The translations under genes and the position numbers were made by a program. The notes beneath the pieces are model-generated. The model was not told where the DNA came from and made no database searches. It saw nothing but the letters and a program-made list of their open reading frames with translations. From Chinchilla lanigera (Eukaryota > Chordata > Mammalia > Rodentia > Chinchillidae): 64,000 nt of DNA. Location: NCBI RefSeq assembly GCF_000276665.1, contig NW_004955417.1:27718706-27782705 (forward strand), read 5' to 3'. Below, in pieces: positions 37,438 to 48,640 of the stretch; positions within the stretch are counted from its first letter, which is position 1; each line of letters opens with the position of its first letter.

Positions 37438-37560
37438 AACAGACTTTCTTCCTCCTCTGCCACCCCCCCTCGCCGCCCCTCTCCTCCTCTTTTCTCTCTT
37501 CGCCTCTTCTCTCTCTCCCTCCTCCCTCCTTGCTGTTTGCTTCCCTCTCCTTTCTTTTCT
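37438..37560. repeat. C/T-rich low-complexity tract
   Basis: A pyrimidine tract with CCTCCTCT-type words and a short CG-containing part (CCCCTCGCCGCCCC). It sits upstream of an old SINE tail. Confidence 0.85.
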
Positions 37561-37745
37561 TTTGCTGTTTTGCAGTACGGGGGTTACATTTATGGAGTGC
37601 TCTGTCACTGAGTTGTATCGCTAGCCCTTTTTGTATTTTATTTGAGACAAGATTTCTCTAACTTGCTCAAGCTGGCTTAAATTTATAATCTTCTGCTTCA
37701 GCCACCTGAGTATCTAGGATTATGGCTGTGTGCCACTGTGTGCCC
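37561..37745 (-). mobile_element. Dimeric B1+ID SINE, old
   Basis: A reverse ID part (TGCAGTACGGGGGTTACATT, GTCACTGAGTTGTATCGCTA) is followed by a diverged reverse B1 part (GCTTCAGCCACCTGAGTATC). Confidence 0.7.
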
Positions 37746-38079
37746 CTCTGCCCACCACTGGGTGCTTTCTTTCTGGAACAACCTCAGATCTACTTCTCCT
37801 AAGCTACCCCAGATCTACACATTCTAAATGGCACCACTATTTTGTGACCTAAATCAGAAAGCAGTAGTCATCTCAAGTTTCCTTCTGTCATTACTTTCCC
37901 ACAGTTTAAAAAATGTTATAATTTTCTTTATCTAATAAGCCAGTGACTGCTGTCTTTTTAGGTTCTTATCTTCTGTCACCTGGACCAATGCTAGTTTCCT
38001 AACTAGTCTCTCTGCCCCAGTCTTGGCTTCTCAAACATGTCTTTCATACCCTGCTGTACACGTGCATGTGCGTGCGCTC

Positions 38080-38096
38080 GCACACAAACACACACA

Positions 38097-38131
<35 letters not shown>
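38080..38131. repeat. (CA)n microsatellite
   Basis: A CA run forming the tail side of the next SINE. Confidence 0.95.
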
Positions 38132-38133
<2 letters not shown>

Positions 38134-38290
38134 CAGGCATTCTATCACTGAGCTACTCCCCTCCAGCCCTGGCCCCACTTTCTAAATTTTATCATGAGAC
38201 AGCATCTCACTAGCTCTAGCTTTGAACTTACAATCTTTCTGCCTTTGTCTCTTGCATAGCTGGGATCAGAAGTGCGGCACTATCCCCAGC
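38132..38290 (-). mobile_element. Dimeric B1+ID SINE, old
   Basis: A reverse ID end (GGCATTCTATCACTGAGCTA) is followed by a reverse B1 part (GAGACAGCATCTCACTAG to GCTGGGATCAGAAGTG). Confidence 0.72.
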
Positions 38291-38804
38291 TTATAATTAT
38301 GTTTGCCCTTTTTGTATATGCCATGTTCTTTGTAGCAAGTATTTTGTCCCAGTGGTCTTTCTGAGATTCTTTTCATTATTCTTTAAAACGCTGCACACAC
38401 GTCAGATTCTTTAACTCCGTATCTCTAGGTCCTGTGATCTCTTCTATCGTTTGTGTTTCCTCAGTACTTTTCTACTGTCTGTTTTCAGAAAATCTGACTG
38501 TTGTGGAATGATTTCTCTTCTGCCACAGTTAGTTCCTTGAAGGCAGAAACCATCTTACTAATTTTTTATATCTCGAACATCTAGTGTAATGCCTGACCTG
38601 TGTGTAATGAGTGTTCCATAAATTACTTTTTGAACTAAGTGCTTGGCAGCAGGTGCCCTTGCATGAATAACTTTCATATCATCTTTAGCTTTACCTTTAT
38701 AACAAACAAAGCAACTAAGAATACCGCAATGTAAAACACGCCATACAAGTTGTATAGGGTGTCTACAGCATACCCTACTGTTCTCATAGGTAGGCTGTCA
38801 GATA

Positions 38805-39010
38805 CAGAGCTTTGTCCCAGGCACCACACAGAGAGCTGTTTGTGTGATTTTGCTTAATTCTTAAAGACCCTATCAGATAAGCACTGGTTCCGTTTTACCA
38901 TGAGAAAGTAAACGTGTTGTGAGCTTAGGGAAACTGCACAAGAGATAAAGAAGTATTCTTTAAAGAAGCAAGAGTTGAAGACAGGTCTGTATGCTTGTCA
39001 CTCCTCTTAC
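38805..39010 (+). repeat. MIR-like remnant
   Basis: GTTCCGTTTTACCATGAGAA, GCTTAGGGAAACTGCACAAG and AGACAGGTCTGTATGC follow the MIR order. Confidence 0.5.
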
Positions 39011-39817
39011 AACTGCTGTACTACTTACTGCTCGTATTTCAGGGAGATAGTGATACCTCCACATGTGTGATTTTGATTTTCAGTTTATATAAATTTTAAA
39101 AGCCCTAACTCTATTGTTGCATTGTCAGTTTTGTTATCATTTTTATTGGTTCATATTTAAAAATGAGGTATAACAATTGTTTATTTTTCAGTTTATCTGA
39201 ATAGGTTCTTCTGATTAAAATATATATCTTTCTACTTTATTTTATACATTTAGAATATTGGAAACTGTGACCTACAATATTTTATCTTTAGTGACTTTTG
39301 CCAATGACAATTTTAATTTGAAGTTATAATGTTTAGATGGCATCTAAATTACTGAGACAAAAATAACTTTTAGAAGCAATACATGTAATTGATGTAAAAT
39401 TATATTCACATAAATTTAGTATCTAGTTTTGATAGTATCAGAAATTAATGATAATAATGTTATGTGTTATCATCTTTGTCTATAAAAACTTTATTACTAA
39501 GCATTTTTCAGCTTTTCACTGAGAGTTTAGTGTTTAATTAGACTTTTGTGTTTTTTTCTTTTTTTCTGATGTTTGGGTTTTATATTGCTTTTATGGAAAT
39601 TATTTTGTTTATATATTTTAATATATTATAGTATGAGATCATACTCGATTGAATTGAATGAAATATATGAAAAATATTCCTGCTAAGTTTTTAAATTTAA
39701 AACCTGAAATTTAAATTTCAGTCAAAATATAATTTAAACATTTACAGGGTTTTTATTTTTCTAACAAATTCTTTAAGAACTCTTATTTATTCTACGAATG
39801 GAATTAATGATTTCTTT

Positions 39818-39877
39818 TGTTTGTTTGTTTTGTCTTTTCTGTCTTTTTAAACTTGCTTTCGTGGATATCCACACCAG
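39818..39877 (+). promoter_or_regulatory. Acceptor region of the 12-nt microexon
   Basis: A T-rich tract at 39818-39850 is followed by TTGCTTTC, with a TGC at 39854-39856, and then the acceptor AG at 39876-39877. Neural microexons controlled by SRRM4 (nSR100) typically have a UGC motif between the pyrimidine tract and the splice site, and this arrangement is present. A perfect 12-bp palindrome, GTGGATATCCAC, occupies 39861-39872, between that motif and the AG. The SRRM4 link is inference from layout only. Confidence 0.5.
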
Positions 39878-39889
39878 GAGGACAAAGTG
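39878..39889 (+). CDS. RIMS2: Probable RIMS2 12-nt microexon encoding EDKV
   Basis: A 12-nt stretch, GAG GAC AAA GTG (Glu-Asp-Lys-Val), lies between an acceptor CAG (AG at 39876-39877) and a GT donor (GTTAGA) at 39890. A long pyrimidine-rich tract lies upstream (about 39818-39860). The preceding exon ends ...RSNK in phase 0 and the next exon is expected to begin VMWVCNLC, so inclusion would give RSNK-EDKV-VMWV. The paralogue RIM1 has RSNNEDKVVMWV at exactly this place, which is why I call this stretch an exon and not chance. Inclusion would lengthen the loop between the third and fourth cysteine pairs of the zinc finger by four residues. The donor is weak (T at +3), which fits regulated use. 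No transcript evidence is available here, and four codons alone would prove little without the matching position, phase and splice sites. Confidence 0.72.
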
Positions 39890-39914
39890 GTTAGAGTCTT
39901 TTTTTTTTTTTTTT
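39890..39914 (+). promoter_or_regulatory. Weak donor followed by a U-rich run
   Basis: The donor reads GTTAGAG, which departs from the GTRAGT consensus at +3. A run of T starts about 9 nt further on and spans most of 39899-39914. U-rich runs just after weak 5' splice sites are known binding sites for TIA1/TIAL1, which help U1 snRNP recruitment. The U-run is seen; the factor is inferred. Confidence 0.45.
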
Positions 39915-41002
39915 CTGTCTAATGTAATTTTTTTCTTGTTGTTATTGCCAATTTTAACTTTATAGCTATATTTAATTTATATATTTCCTAAGTATTTTGT
40001 TACAGTTGTACTGCATGATAATTGCTAAGCATTATGCCATATTTAAGCATGCTGATTTTACTGAAAAACATATTATAGATGAAAAACTTGTTGCTTCATT
40101 TGATTTTGAATTTTTCAAGCAAGTCTCAGAGCATTCCTCATTGTGATAAGAATTTCTTTACTCTTACAATGATTCCCTAACATCATTGTTGTACTGGTCA
40201 GATTTCTAAAAAGATGCTTCTGACAGTAGAAAGAGTCTGTCTTTGTAATGATGAGTTACAATAAAATTAAACATGAATTTAGTGCTGTATTTAGTTGATT
40301 ATACATATTAAATATATTCTAATTTTTTTCAAAAGTGTGTTTAGAAATTGATAAAATGTTTATCTTTTATCTTAATGTTTGACATTAGATAAAAATAATC
40401 CGGTGGATAGGACTAGATTTCAGGCTAGCTTTCAGTCATTTGTTAGTGTACCCTGAGAGATCTGACTTGGAATCGTGTCTGCTGTGGAGACTGGTGTCTC
40501 AAACACGGATAGAAGCTTCCATTCTGATTTTTAGCCCGGTCACACTGAACCGGAGGTCTTTTCAAGTTCTCCAATTTCTGATTGGCGTGCAACCCAAGAA
40601 AATGTCCTGAATATTCGAGGGAGTACCTTCTCTTTTAAGCATTTGGAGCCTTTTCTTCCTCTTCCAGTCGTCAGTACTTGGCTGGGGAGATGCTCGGGCA
40701 CGGGGTGGCAAATGCTGAGTGTGGGTTTGGAGTGAAACCTCTGAGCAGAGGAAAGGAAGCTACAACTCTGTTCTTTCCTCTTGTTCTTTCTTGCTAAAGC
40801 CTGTAGGAATCCTACAAGCCTATCGGCAGTTTTGAAGATGAGTGGGTTAGTTTTTGTAGCTATGCCTCCATGTGTGGATCATGCTTGATCCAGGATGGGT
40901 CCCCAGAAAACCTCTGAGCTTTGTACCAGCCCACTGTATTAGTGGACTCATAATTAGCCTTTAGACTCTCTAGTGCTGTGTGTATGTCCAGAATCAACAC
41001 AG

Positions 41003-41117
41003 GGGCTGGGGATTTAGCTCAGCGGCAAAGCACCTGCCTGGCAAGTGCAAGGTCATGAATTCGGTTCCTGGTACCGGAGAAAAACCAAAAAAAAAAACCA
41101 AAAAAAAAAAAAAAAAA
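41003..41117 (+). mobile_element. Young ID SINE with intact Pol III boxes
   Basis: This is a sense ID element starting GGGCTGGGGATTTAGCTC. An A box (TAGCTCAGCGG, 41015-41025) and a B box-like motif (41057-41068) are intact, and it ends in an A-rich tail. The duplication CCAGAATCA(A/G)CACAG lies at 40988-41002 and 41118-41132. Confidence 0.95.
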
Positions 41118-42109
41118 CCAGAATCAGCACAGGATGCATCATGGCCTAATTACCATCTGGTTCCCATAACAAATTGATACCTATCCTGGAAGTGGGGCAC
41201 TTAATGATAACAAGATTTCATAATTACCACTATATATTTTTAAGTTATGACTAACTGATAAGTATAGCTATACTAATTTGCGTAAATCTGGAACACTGGA
41301 AATAAAATTCAGCAGGCCTTTTAATGACATCTCATGTGCTGAACTTTCAGCAACAAGGGAAATGTTTTATACAGTCACTGTTCAACATAGGAGCTTCTAG
41401 TAATAAGTAGCTATTAAGTACTTGAAAAGAGGTTAGATAGAGACGTTGAATATTAAATTTTGTTTCTCTTAATTAATTTAAATTTAAATAGCTATATGTG
41501 GCTAAGGGCAAAAGAAACTTTAAGCCTGAAGAGCAAACAGTCTCTGACTATTCAGCCCTTACGCCAATCCATAAGTCCTTGCACTCATATTAACATTCTG
41601 TGTGTGTGTGCTAGCAATGGATATGAAGTGATACAGACTAAGAAGTGTATGCCTCCCAAAGGAGGAGCCAGGGGCTACAAGTGACAGTGGCTGAGGGAGA
41701 ACACCCTAGGTGGCTGGGTTCGGAGTAGCCGGATGGCAGGACTAAGGCGGTTTGGCCGTTGTTCATAGGCACTGCTGGGTGCCATGGGAGTTGCCACTGT
41801 GTATTCCTTTTTTCTTTTCACTGAATGTTAGGACAGTTTGTCTCCCAGTGTATAGGTCAGTGGTTCATAGTGATCCACAGTGTACCCTCTATGATGGAAA
41901 GAGTTGGTCTTCTTCACAGCTCTTGGATTTGGAGTCAGCTTTGTAATTAGATGAGACTTGAAAGTTGCCTTCTTTAGGAAAAGGTGAATGTCTCACATGC
42001 GAATTACGTGTGGAATACTGAGTAACTGAAAGAGCAGACTGTTGCAGATCCTGCTTAGGGACGATCCCAGTAGACACTTTCAACTTCCTTCTCTCTTATA
42101 ACCCCTATT

Positions 42110-42410
42110 ATAGAGACTGGAAAATGTAAACTTTCTTAGCTTCTCTTCCAGCTGGGGATGGCTGTGTGACACAGGTCATAGGTCAAGGGAGGAAATTTTC
42201 TGAAGGCTTTTGGGAAGGCATGATAAAAAAGATGTAGCTGGCACCATCTTTCAGTGCAAGCATAGTGACTTGACTTTGTGAAGATGAGGGTAGGGCCAAA
42301 AGTGTTAGAGTCATTTGTCAGGACCTTGTTGAACTGCTGATCTAACACTGTCAGAGAACCTTCTCCAGTGTGAGAAAAATGCCCCCTCCCCAACTTGATT
42401 TCTGCTGCCA
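42110..42410. repeat. Old interspersed repeat, family not assigned
   Basis: The text TTCCAGCTGGGGATGGCTGT, AAGGCTTTTGGGAAGGCATG and GTTGAACTGCTGATCTAACA resembles a common mammalian repeat whose name I cannot give safely. The opposite strand is open for 91 codons, but the frame looks repeat-derived. Confidence 0.4.
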
Positions 42411-43471
42411 TTATTCAGATTTTTTTCTCTCTTATATCCCTAAAATTTGATCATGGGAAGACCAGTAGAGATATGGTGTTTGGGAAGGAGTCCGTATAGA
42501 AGTCTCAGTTTGCTGATCTTCAGAAGTGTGAATAAGTGCATAGGAATATTGTGCCCAGATCCTCACTTATGTGCTTTTGCCCCTATGAATGCTTTAAGAG
42601 GTTCGTATTTGTTTGTTTGTTACTTACAATATCCCTCAGGGTACTAACAGTAAATTAATAAGCATATGTTCATCTTAGAAACTATTTTCATTTTGTCTTA
42701 ACATAGAATCAAAGCTAAAGAGATTGAATTTTTAAATACAATTTGATATTATTAATAAGAACTGATTTGAAGTGGCTCTCAGTTTGACTGTGATAGAATT
42801 CATAGTAAGTCAGACACTTGACAAACTGTCTCCAATTGTAGCACAGCTAACTTCATGATTTTATAGTTTGGTACTTTCCTGTCTTTTAGACAGCCCTTAC
42901 TTTGACAAAGTTACTCCAATTTGAATGCCTTTCCATCTGATCTGTAACTGAAAATGAGCTCTATTTCTTCATCCTGTGTGGACTTCTTATAACTATAAAA
43001 TGCCACAGATGACAGTTCTGAGCTTCACAAAAGAAAATAGGATGGTGGATTTGAGAGTTGAGAGATGGAAAGTTTAGTGGTTGGGTAAGGAGGATGGAAA
43101 GATAGAGGAGTCAAAGGTGCTAGCGAGACGTTAGCTCTGAGTGACGGCATTTGTGCTAAAGCGCCCCCATGAAGGCAGACGATTCACAGGTGGGCATCCT
43201 TTTAATTATGGAGATACAGTCTGATGTTGAGTTTTTAGGAAACAAGAAGGAGACATCTGTTAATAACAACTAACATTTATTAAGCAATCATTTTGAGTAA
43301 AGAGGGTATAATGAGCTTTTTAATGTTGTATTTCATTTCTCATGACGACTTTGTTTTCTCATGCAGCAGTGACTTGTGGGAGAAGGCATAAGAAGCTGAG
43401 GTAGGATGCGGTGGAAAAGGATTAGAAATAAAATTCTACTCTCACACAGCCTGAACTTAAAGCCAGGTTCC

Positions 43472-43600
43472 AGCTGGGAGTTGTGGTGCATGCCCAGCTT
43501 AGGCAACTTAGTGACTTAGTGAGACCTTGTCTCAAAATAAAAAAAAAATAAGAGGCTTGGGGATGTATCTCCAGTGCAAGACAAAAAACACCCTCCACCC
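43472..43600 (+). mobile_element. Dimeric B1+ID SINE, internally deleted
   Basis: A shortened B1 (GCTGGGAGTTGTGGTGCATG to GTGAGACCTTGTCTCAAAAT) is followed by a short ID piece (GGCTTGGGGATGTATCTCCA). Confidence 0.75.
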
Positions 43601-44140
43601 CATGACAAAACCCAGCCTCTATAATGTAGCTATCTATGTTTTTGGGAGCAATGATGTTATCTCATTATAACTTTATTTACTGAAGCAAAAGTAATAAATA
43701 GGTGTGTAGTAATAGTGCTTAACTCAGAGTTGTTGTGTTAGATTGTGGATCCCACCCTAGGACTCTGAGGACCCTCTTTCCTAAGTGCACATCCTGATGA
43801 CAAAATGCACCTGTCTTTCATTGAAATTTTAATTTGCATTCATCTTACTGTGAATGATATTGAACATCTTTTCATGTTTAGAAGCTGTTTGCATTTACTT
43901 TCCTTTGTACTGTTTTATGCTTTTAAAGGAGGAAAAGCTATACATTGTGTTTAGTTTTCTAAAATCATTGAGAGGACTTTAATAATAATAATAAAATATG
44001 TTCTCATATGGAAGCAAGATGCTTTATCACACCCTGGAAGTTTTATTATGTTTTAAAAAATAAGATTTGAGAGCAGAGAGATTAGAATAAGGTAGAAAAG
44101 GAAAAACAAAAAGACTGTAGTTCCAACCCCTTTCAAAATT

Positions 44141-44187
44141 TTTATAATTATTCATGTTTATTTTTTATAATTATTCATGTTTATTTT
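44141..44187. repeat. Short tandem duplication (23-nt unit, 2 copies)
   Basis: TATAATTATTCATGTTTATT occurs twice in tandem with a 23-nt period. Confidence 0.85.
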
Positions 44188-44669
44188 TCTACTTGCTCAT
44201 TTAGAAACTGCTTGTCTATTAAGTTCACTGCAGAGTAATTTAAATGACTAGAAGTATAATTATAAACCATCACTATTACTCAAAGTATTAGACTGTCATG
44301 CATTTATTTTTAAAATATTGCTTCAAAGTTTTCTAAAACTTAAGATCTATATAAATGTAGAAATAGGGTATATATGGAATATCATCAAAGATGAAGACAG
44401 GTTCTGAAGAAATAAGAGAGCTGGTTTCTTCTTGGAAACATAGGGAGGCTGAGAGTCAGGAGGGTAGTAAGTTATGGGAAAACCTCATTTCAATAGAGGC
44501 CTCTGATTTTAATGTAATGAGGTCAAAACAACGAACATTTGTAACTAATGCGCTTATTGAAAGTCCAAGCGACTGCTTCATAGATTCCCTTTATCAGGAT
44601 TCCCTTGTGTTAAAGGAAAGATTTCCTTCTGAGTCCGTGGTTTTCCTTTTCAGGCAGGAGTTTATATTT

Positions 44670-45290
44670 TGCTTTGTATGTTTGAGATGCCCGTCGTGAT
44701 GTTTTGATGCATGTGTATGTTGTGACGTGGCTCCCGGGATGAAGCGGGTACACCCGCCTCTTCTGTTAGCTCTGCGTGTGCGGGGCGGGTGCTGCAGACC
44801 TGCCAAGCACACTGCAGGCCTACAACGGAGTCACAGTGTTGTGTGGGGATCTCCCGAACTTACTCACCCTGCACTGAACCTGACTGACACCACCATTCTC
44901 TCCTCCCCCAGCCCCTGACAGCTGCCATTTTATTCTGTTCTTATGAATTTAACTCTTAGATTCTGTACATAAGTGAAATCATATAGTGTGTGTGTATTTC
45001 TGTGACTATGGTATTTCACTTAGTGTGATGTCCTCCAGGCTCATCTACTGGCTACAGACAGCAGGCTTTCCCTTTTTAACACTGAGCAATGTTCCACTGC
45101 AGGTAGGTAGCATACAGTATTTGCTTTATCCTTTCATTTGTTGATGGACACATATTGATTCCGTATCTTGTTTGTTATGAATAATGCTTCAGTGAATATG
45201 AGGGTGCAGATATCTCTTTGACGAACTGATTTCATTTCTTTTGGATATGTACCTAATAGTATACGGTAACCCAAAAGTAGTATCTTTGTG
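44670..45290 (-). mobile_element. Antisense L1 3' fragment
   Basis: The order TAAGTGAAATCATATAGTGT, TTTCACTTAGTGTGATGTCC, TTTGTTGATGGACACATATT and TATGAATAATGCTTCAGTGA is the antisense L1M 3' UTR pattern. Confidence 0.7.
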
Positions 45291-45503
45291 ATTATTAAGA
45301 TGTACATAAAGCATTTCATAGTTATGTGTCTATTAAAAGCCAATTACAACCTACCTTTGCATCTAAAACACCACACTTCAATTTTTCCTTCCTCTATATT
45401 TTATGTTACTGATGTCAACACTTGCATCTTTTTATACTGTGCATTAATTAGGAAATTACTGTAGTTGTGATGCTTTTGAACACTTTTTTTGTCTTTTAAC
45501 TTT

Positions 45504-45598
45504 TTTTTTTTTGGTTTTTCTCCGGTACCAGGAACCGAACTCACGACCTTGCGCTTGCCAGGCAGGCGCTTTTGCCGCTGAGCTAAATCCCCAGCCCC
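45504..45598 (-). mobile_element. Young ID SINE
   Basis: A reverse ID with a perfect duplication, TGTCTTTTAACTTT, at 45490-45503 and 45599-45612. Its body is close to the copies at 3553 and 55044. Confidence 0.95.
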
Positions 45599-45774
45599 TG
45601 TCTTTTAACTTTTATAGTAAAGTAGTACTGGGCCCATCACTGCTACAGTACTGTGAACTTAACTTCCTTCCTACCATAATGGTGGTTTTCCTATTTAATG
45701 TTTTCATGTTTTAATATCCTTCATTTCAATTTTGAGAGCTCCCTTTGGTAAAGCTGTAGTGGTGATAAACTACC

Positions 45775-45950
45775 CAGTGCGCCCTTTCTTGGACTGGGTA
45801 GAGGGAAGGCTGAGCTATACCCCTAGTCCTTTTTAAGTTTTGTTCTGAGACGGGGCCTTGCTAAATTGCTCAGGCGGCCTCCAACTTGTGATCCTTTTAC
45901 CTGAACCTCCCAAGTAGATGGGGTTGCAGGCACACCCCGCTGTGCCCAGT
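45775..45950 (-). mobile_element. Dimeric B1+ID SINE, old
   Basis: A reverse ID remnant (GGCTGAGCTATACCCCTAGT) is followed by a reverse B1 (GAGACGGGGCCTTGCTAAAT to GGTTGCAGGCACACCCC). Confidence 0.75.
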
Positions 45951-45959
45951 TTCTCCTTC

Positions 45960-46880
45960 ATTTCTGCGGGACAGCTCCGCTGGGGATGGTATTTTTTTCA
46001 GCAAGTTCTTATCCCTTCTCGCCCTCAAGAACTTTCAGTATATCATTCTACTCTGCCCTGGCCTGTAAAGTTTCTGCCGAGAAATCTGCTGATTTCATTT
46101 GGATTTCCTTTTAAGTGACATGTTGCTTTTCTCTTCTTGCTTTCAAAACTTTCTCTTTAGCTTTTGAGAATTTGATTATAATAGGTCTCCGTGAAGACCT
46201 CTTCATGTTTAGTATTGATTTTTAAACAGCTCTATTGAAGTATAATTCACATCTTGTGCAGTTCACCCACTTAAAGCACAAATTAAGTACTGCTGTTAGC
46301 AGTCATTCTTAATTTCTGCCTCTTGCACTATTCTCTGCCCCACTTCCTCATGCTCTGAGGAAATCATTTATCTATTTCCTGTCTCTGTATCTTTGCCTAG
46401 TCTAGATGCCCTCTCTAACTTTGCCCCAAATCCTCCCTCCTCTCTGTTAACCACCATGCTCTTCTGTCATTCTACATATGCATAAGCTCATGTGGTGGTT
46501 ATGTTTCTGCCCCTGGCTTATTTCACTTAAATGTTCCCTGTGTTCATCCTTGTTTCACAACAGGTTTCATTCTTTTCTGCAGCTGAGTGGTGTCCGTCGT
46601 GTGTCTGTACCATGTTTTCTTTATCCATTCAATCTCCGCTGGACAGCTTGGTTGACCCTATCTTTTGGGTCCTGTGAGTGGTGTGTGGGAATGCAGAGAC
46701 CCCTCCAGTGTACTGATTTCAGTTACTGCGGGTGTGTGACTGGTAGTGGGATTGCTGGGTCATATTTTTAACTTTTTGGGGGATTGACACACTGTTTTCT
46801 ATAATGGCTGTACTAATTTAGATTTCCACTGACAGTATCTTTTAAGGGCTTTCATTTTCTACCCTCACTGACACTTCGAT
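45960..46880 (-). mobile_element. Antisense L1 fragments
   Basis: TTTCTGCCGAGAAATCTGCT and GATTATAATAGGTCTC fit the L1 5' side. From about 46215, ATTGAAGTATAATTCACATC through TAGTGGGATTGCTGGGTCAT fits the 3' UTR of a second L1 piece. Confidence 0.6.
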
Positions 46881-47699
46881 TGAATTTTAGTACTATTTAA
46901 AATTGAAAAACTTGTGGCAGGCATAGAGACAGAACTCTGCTAACGCTGGCTGCGTGCTTCCAGTCCTGGTGCTTCTTTTCTGGTTACATTAGCTCCCTAA
47001 CTTTTCATCCAATCATGTGGTCTTAAGAGAACTTAGAAAATAAAAGTAGTATTTCAATTAAATATTGTGACAGATGTTTCTTTATCAGATATCCTCCTTT
47101 CCCAGTGTACACTCCAAGGGTTTCGTTCTGTGTCTTAGGGTCCAATAGTTTCCAGCAACAAGGTACAGTATCCACCTTCAGTCTAATATTATGTTCACTG
47201 GCTCAGGGTCTATTTCTTTGTATCACAGACGAGGTCTTTATTTGCCAAGATATCTCCTATCTTGGAGTCTGTTCCACTTTTGAGGGTTTTAGTGGAACAA
47301 GATAAAAATGTGCATGGGTGAGAAAGCTATGCTGTGGGCTAGGGCCCTCCTGATAGATACAGCCTGCTTGGTTACAACACTCTCTGGATCAAACTATCAC
47401 CAGAGTGTACTCAACCTGGGAAATAATCACATTAAATGTCTCAGGATAGCTGTATCCACCGTGGCCATCTGCAGAGTGACTGACCTAGGCTTTCAGTGAG
47501 CAGGCGATTTCCGGGGGACTTGTATCTGCTGGGGTAATGTGCTGGCTTAGCTCTTCATCCAGAATTTGTTTTTAAGTATTTTCCGTAATAGAATCCGCTG
47601 AATTGTTTCCGTGCCCTTTAAAAAGGCCAGCACATTGATTTGGAGTTGAGTGTATACCTATTTAGTTGACGATGCTACAGAGTTTCTTTTCACCTTCTG

Positions 47700-47785
47700 G
47701 TTCTGAGACAGGCGCTCTCTGAATTGCTTCAGCCAGACTACAGTCTGTGTTCCTCCTGCCTCAGTCTCCCACACAACGTGGTGGT
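47700..47785 (-). mobile_element. B1 SINE fragment
   Basis: A partial reverse B1 (TTCTGAGACAGGCGCTCTCT, CTCCTGCCTCAGTCTCCCAC). Confidence 0.6.
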
Positions 47786-48121
47786 AGAATTTATTTCCAT
47801 GTTGAAAAGTGGGCCAATTAAAAGGAAGTTATTCACCAGGATATACTGGAAGTAGCCCTTAGAGAGACAGTCTGTGAAAGTCCAAGAACATGGATTTGAT
47901 ACATTTAGATGTGTCAAGATACATTTTAGATGCATTTGGCTGGTGGAGAAGACAGGGTAAGGGGAAAGTTATTATTTGCTGTTGACGATTTAATTGTCCT
48001 GGCATATGCAACCATTCATGAGTAGGATATTATCGGATTCTCTACCCTACTTCCTGTTACTCTGATTTTAAAAACTTTGGTTTCAGCAGTTTTGAATTGC
48101 ACCTTTTATCAAGGAGACAAC

Positions 48122-48320
48122 CCTGCTGGGTATGGTGGCACACGCCTGTCACCCCAGCTACCTTGGGGGACTGAAGGAGGAGGAGTACAGGTTGTAGTTT
48201 AGGCAATTTAGCGAGACCTTGTCTCAAAAGTAAAAACGTAAAAAGAGAGAAAAAGAGGGGCAGAGTTGTGGATGTAGCTCAGTGCTCCTGGTATTCATCC
48301 CCAGTGCTGCAAAAAATGAA
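48122..48320 (+). mobile_element. Dimeric B1+ID SINE
   Basis: A sense B1 (TGCTGGGTATGGTGGCACAC to GCGAGACCTTGTCTCAAAAG) is joined by an A-rich linker to an ID part (GTGGATGTAGCTCAGTGCTC). Confidence 0.82.
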
Positions 48321-48419
48321 CTAAAACCCATACCAAAATAAACGAGCACCAGGACTCTATTTAATACTTTTTCTTTTCACTTGTTTATTCTTTCCAGGGG
48401 CCACTTCTCTACTTTAATT

Positions 48420-48640
48420 CTTCCAGATCCATTCTAGGTATCCTGCCTTCAGAAACCTTATACAAGGCTTTATCGATTCTTGCTCAGTATGGTCTACATC
48501 TTGTTATCACTGTCTTTATTGGATTGCACTGTGATTTATTCTGCTACCTATGTGTCTCACATATTGGTTTCCTGAGGGCAGAGATTATATTTTATTAATT
48601 TATCATAAGCATCTAACACAATTGCAAAAGATAGGAAATA
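48420..48640 (+). repeat. L2-like remnant
   Basis: GGTTTCCTGAGGGCAGAGAT and AGCATCTAACACAATTGCAA match the L2 3' end order. Confidence 0.5.

Larger units (their letters stand above)
37760..38640 (+). repeat. L2-like remnant (interrupted)
   Basis: AACTAGTCTCTCTGCCCC, then TTCCTTGAAGGCAGAAACCA and GTGTTCCATAAATTAC, follow the L2 3' end. A CA repeat and SINE at 38080-38290 split it. Confidence 0.55.
29461..39877 (+). other. RIMS2: 10.4-kb RIMS2 intron before the microexon
   Basis: This intron is non-coding. It begins with a CpG-rich ~35 nt that continues the composition of the exon. It then has an antisense L1 at 30.4-34.0 kb, dimeric SINEs, L2 and MIR remnants at 37.8-39.0 kb, and AT-rich unique sequence at 34.1-36.2 and 39.0-39.8 kb. 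If the microexon is skipped, this intron continues to the end of the window. Confidence 0.75.

Noticed and set aside
41003..41117. Functional tRNA gene
   Set aside because: The tRNA-like A and B boxes belong to an ID SINE with an A-rich tail and target duplications; no cloverleaf acceptor stem is present.
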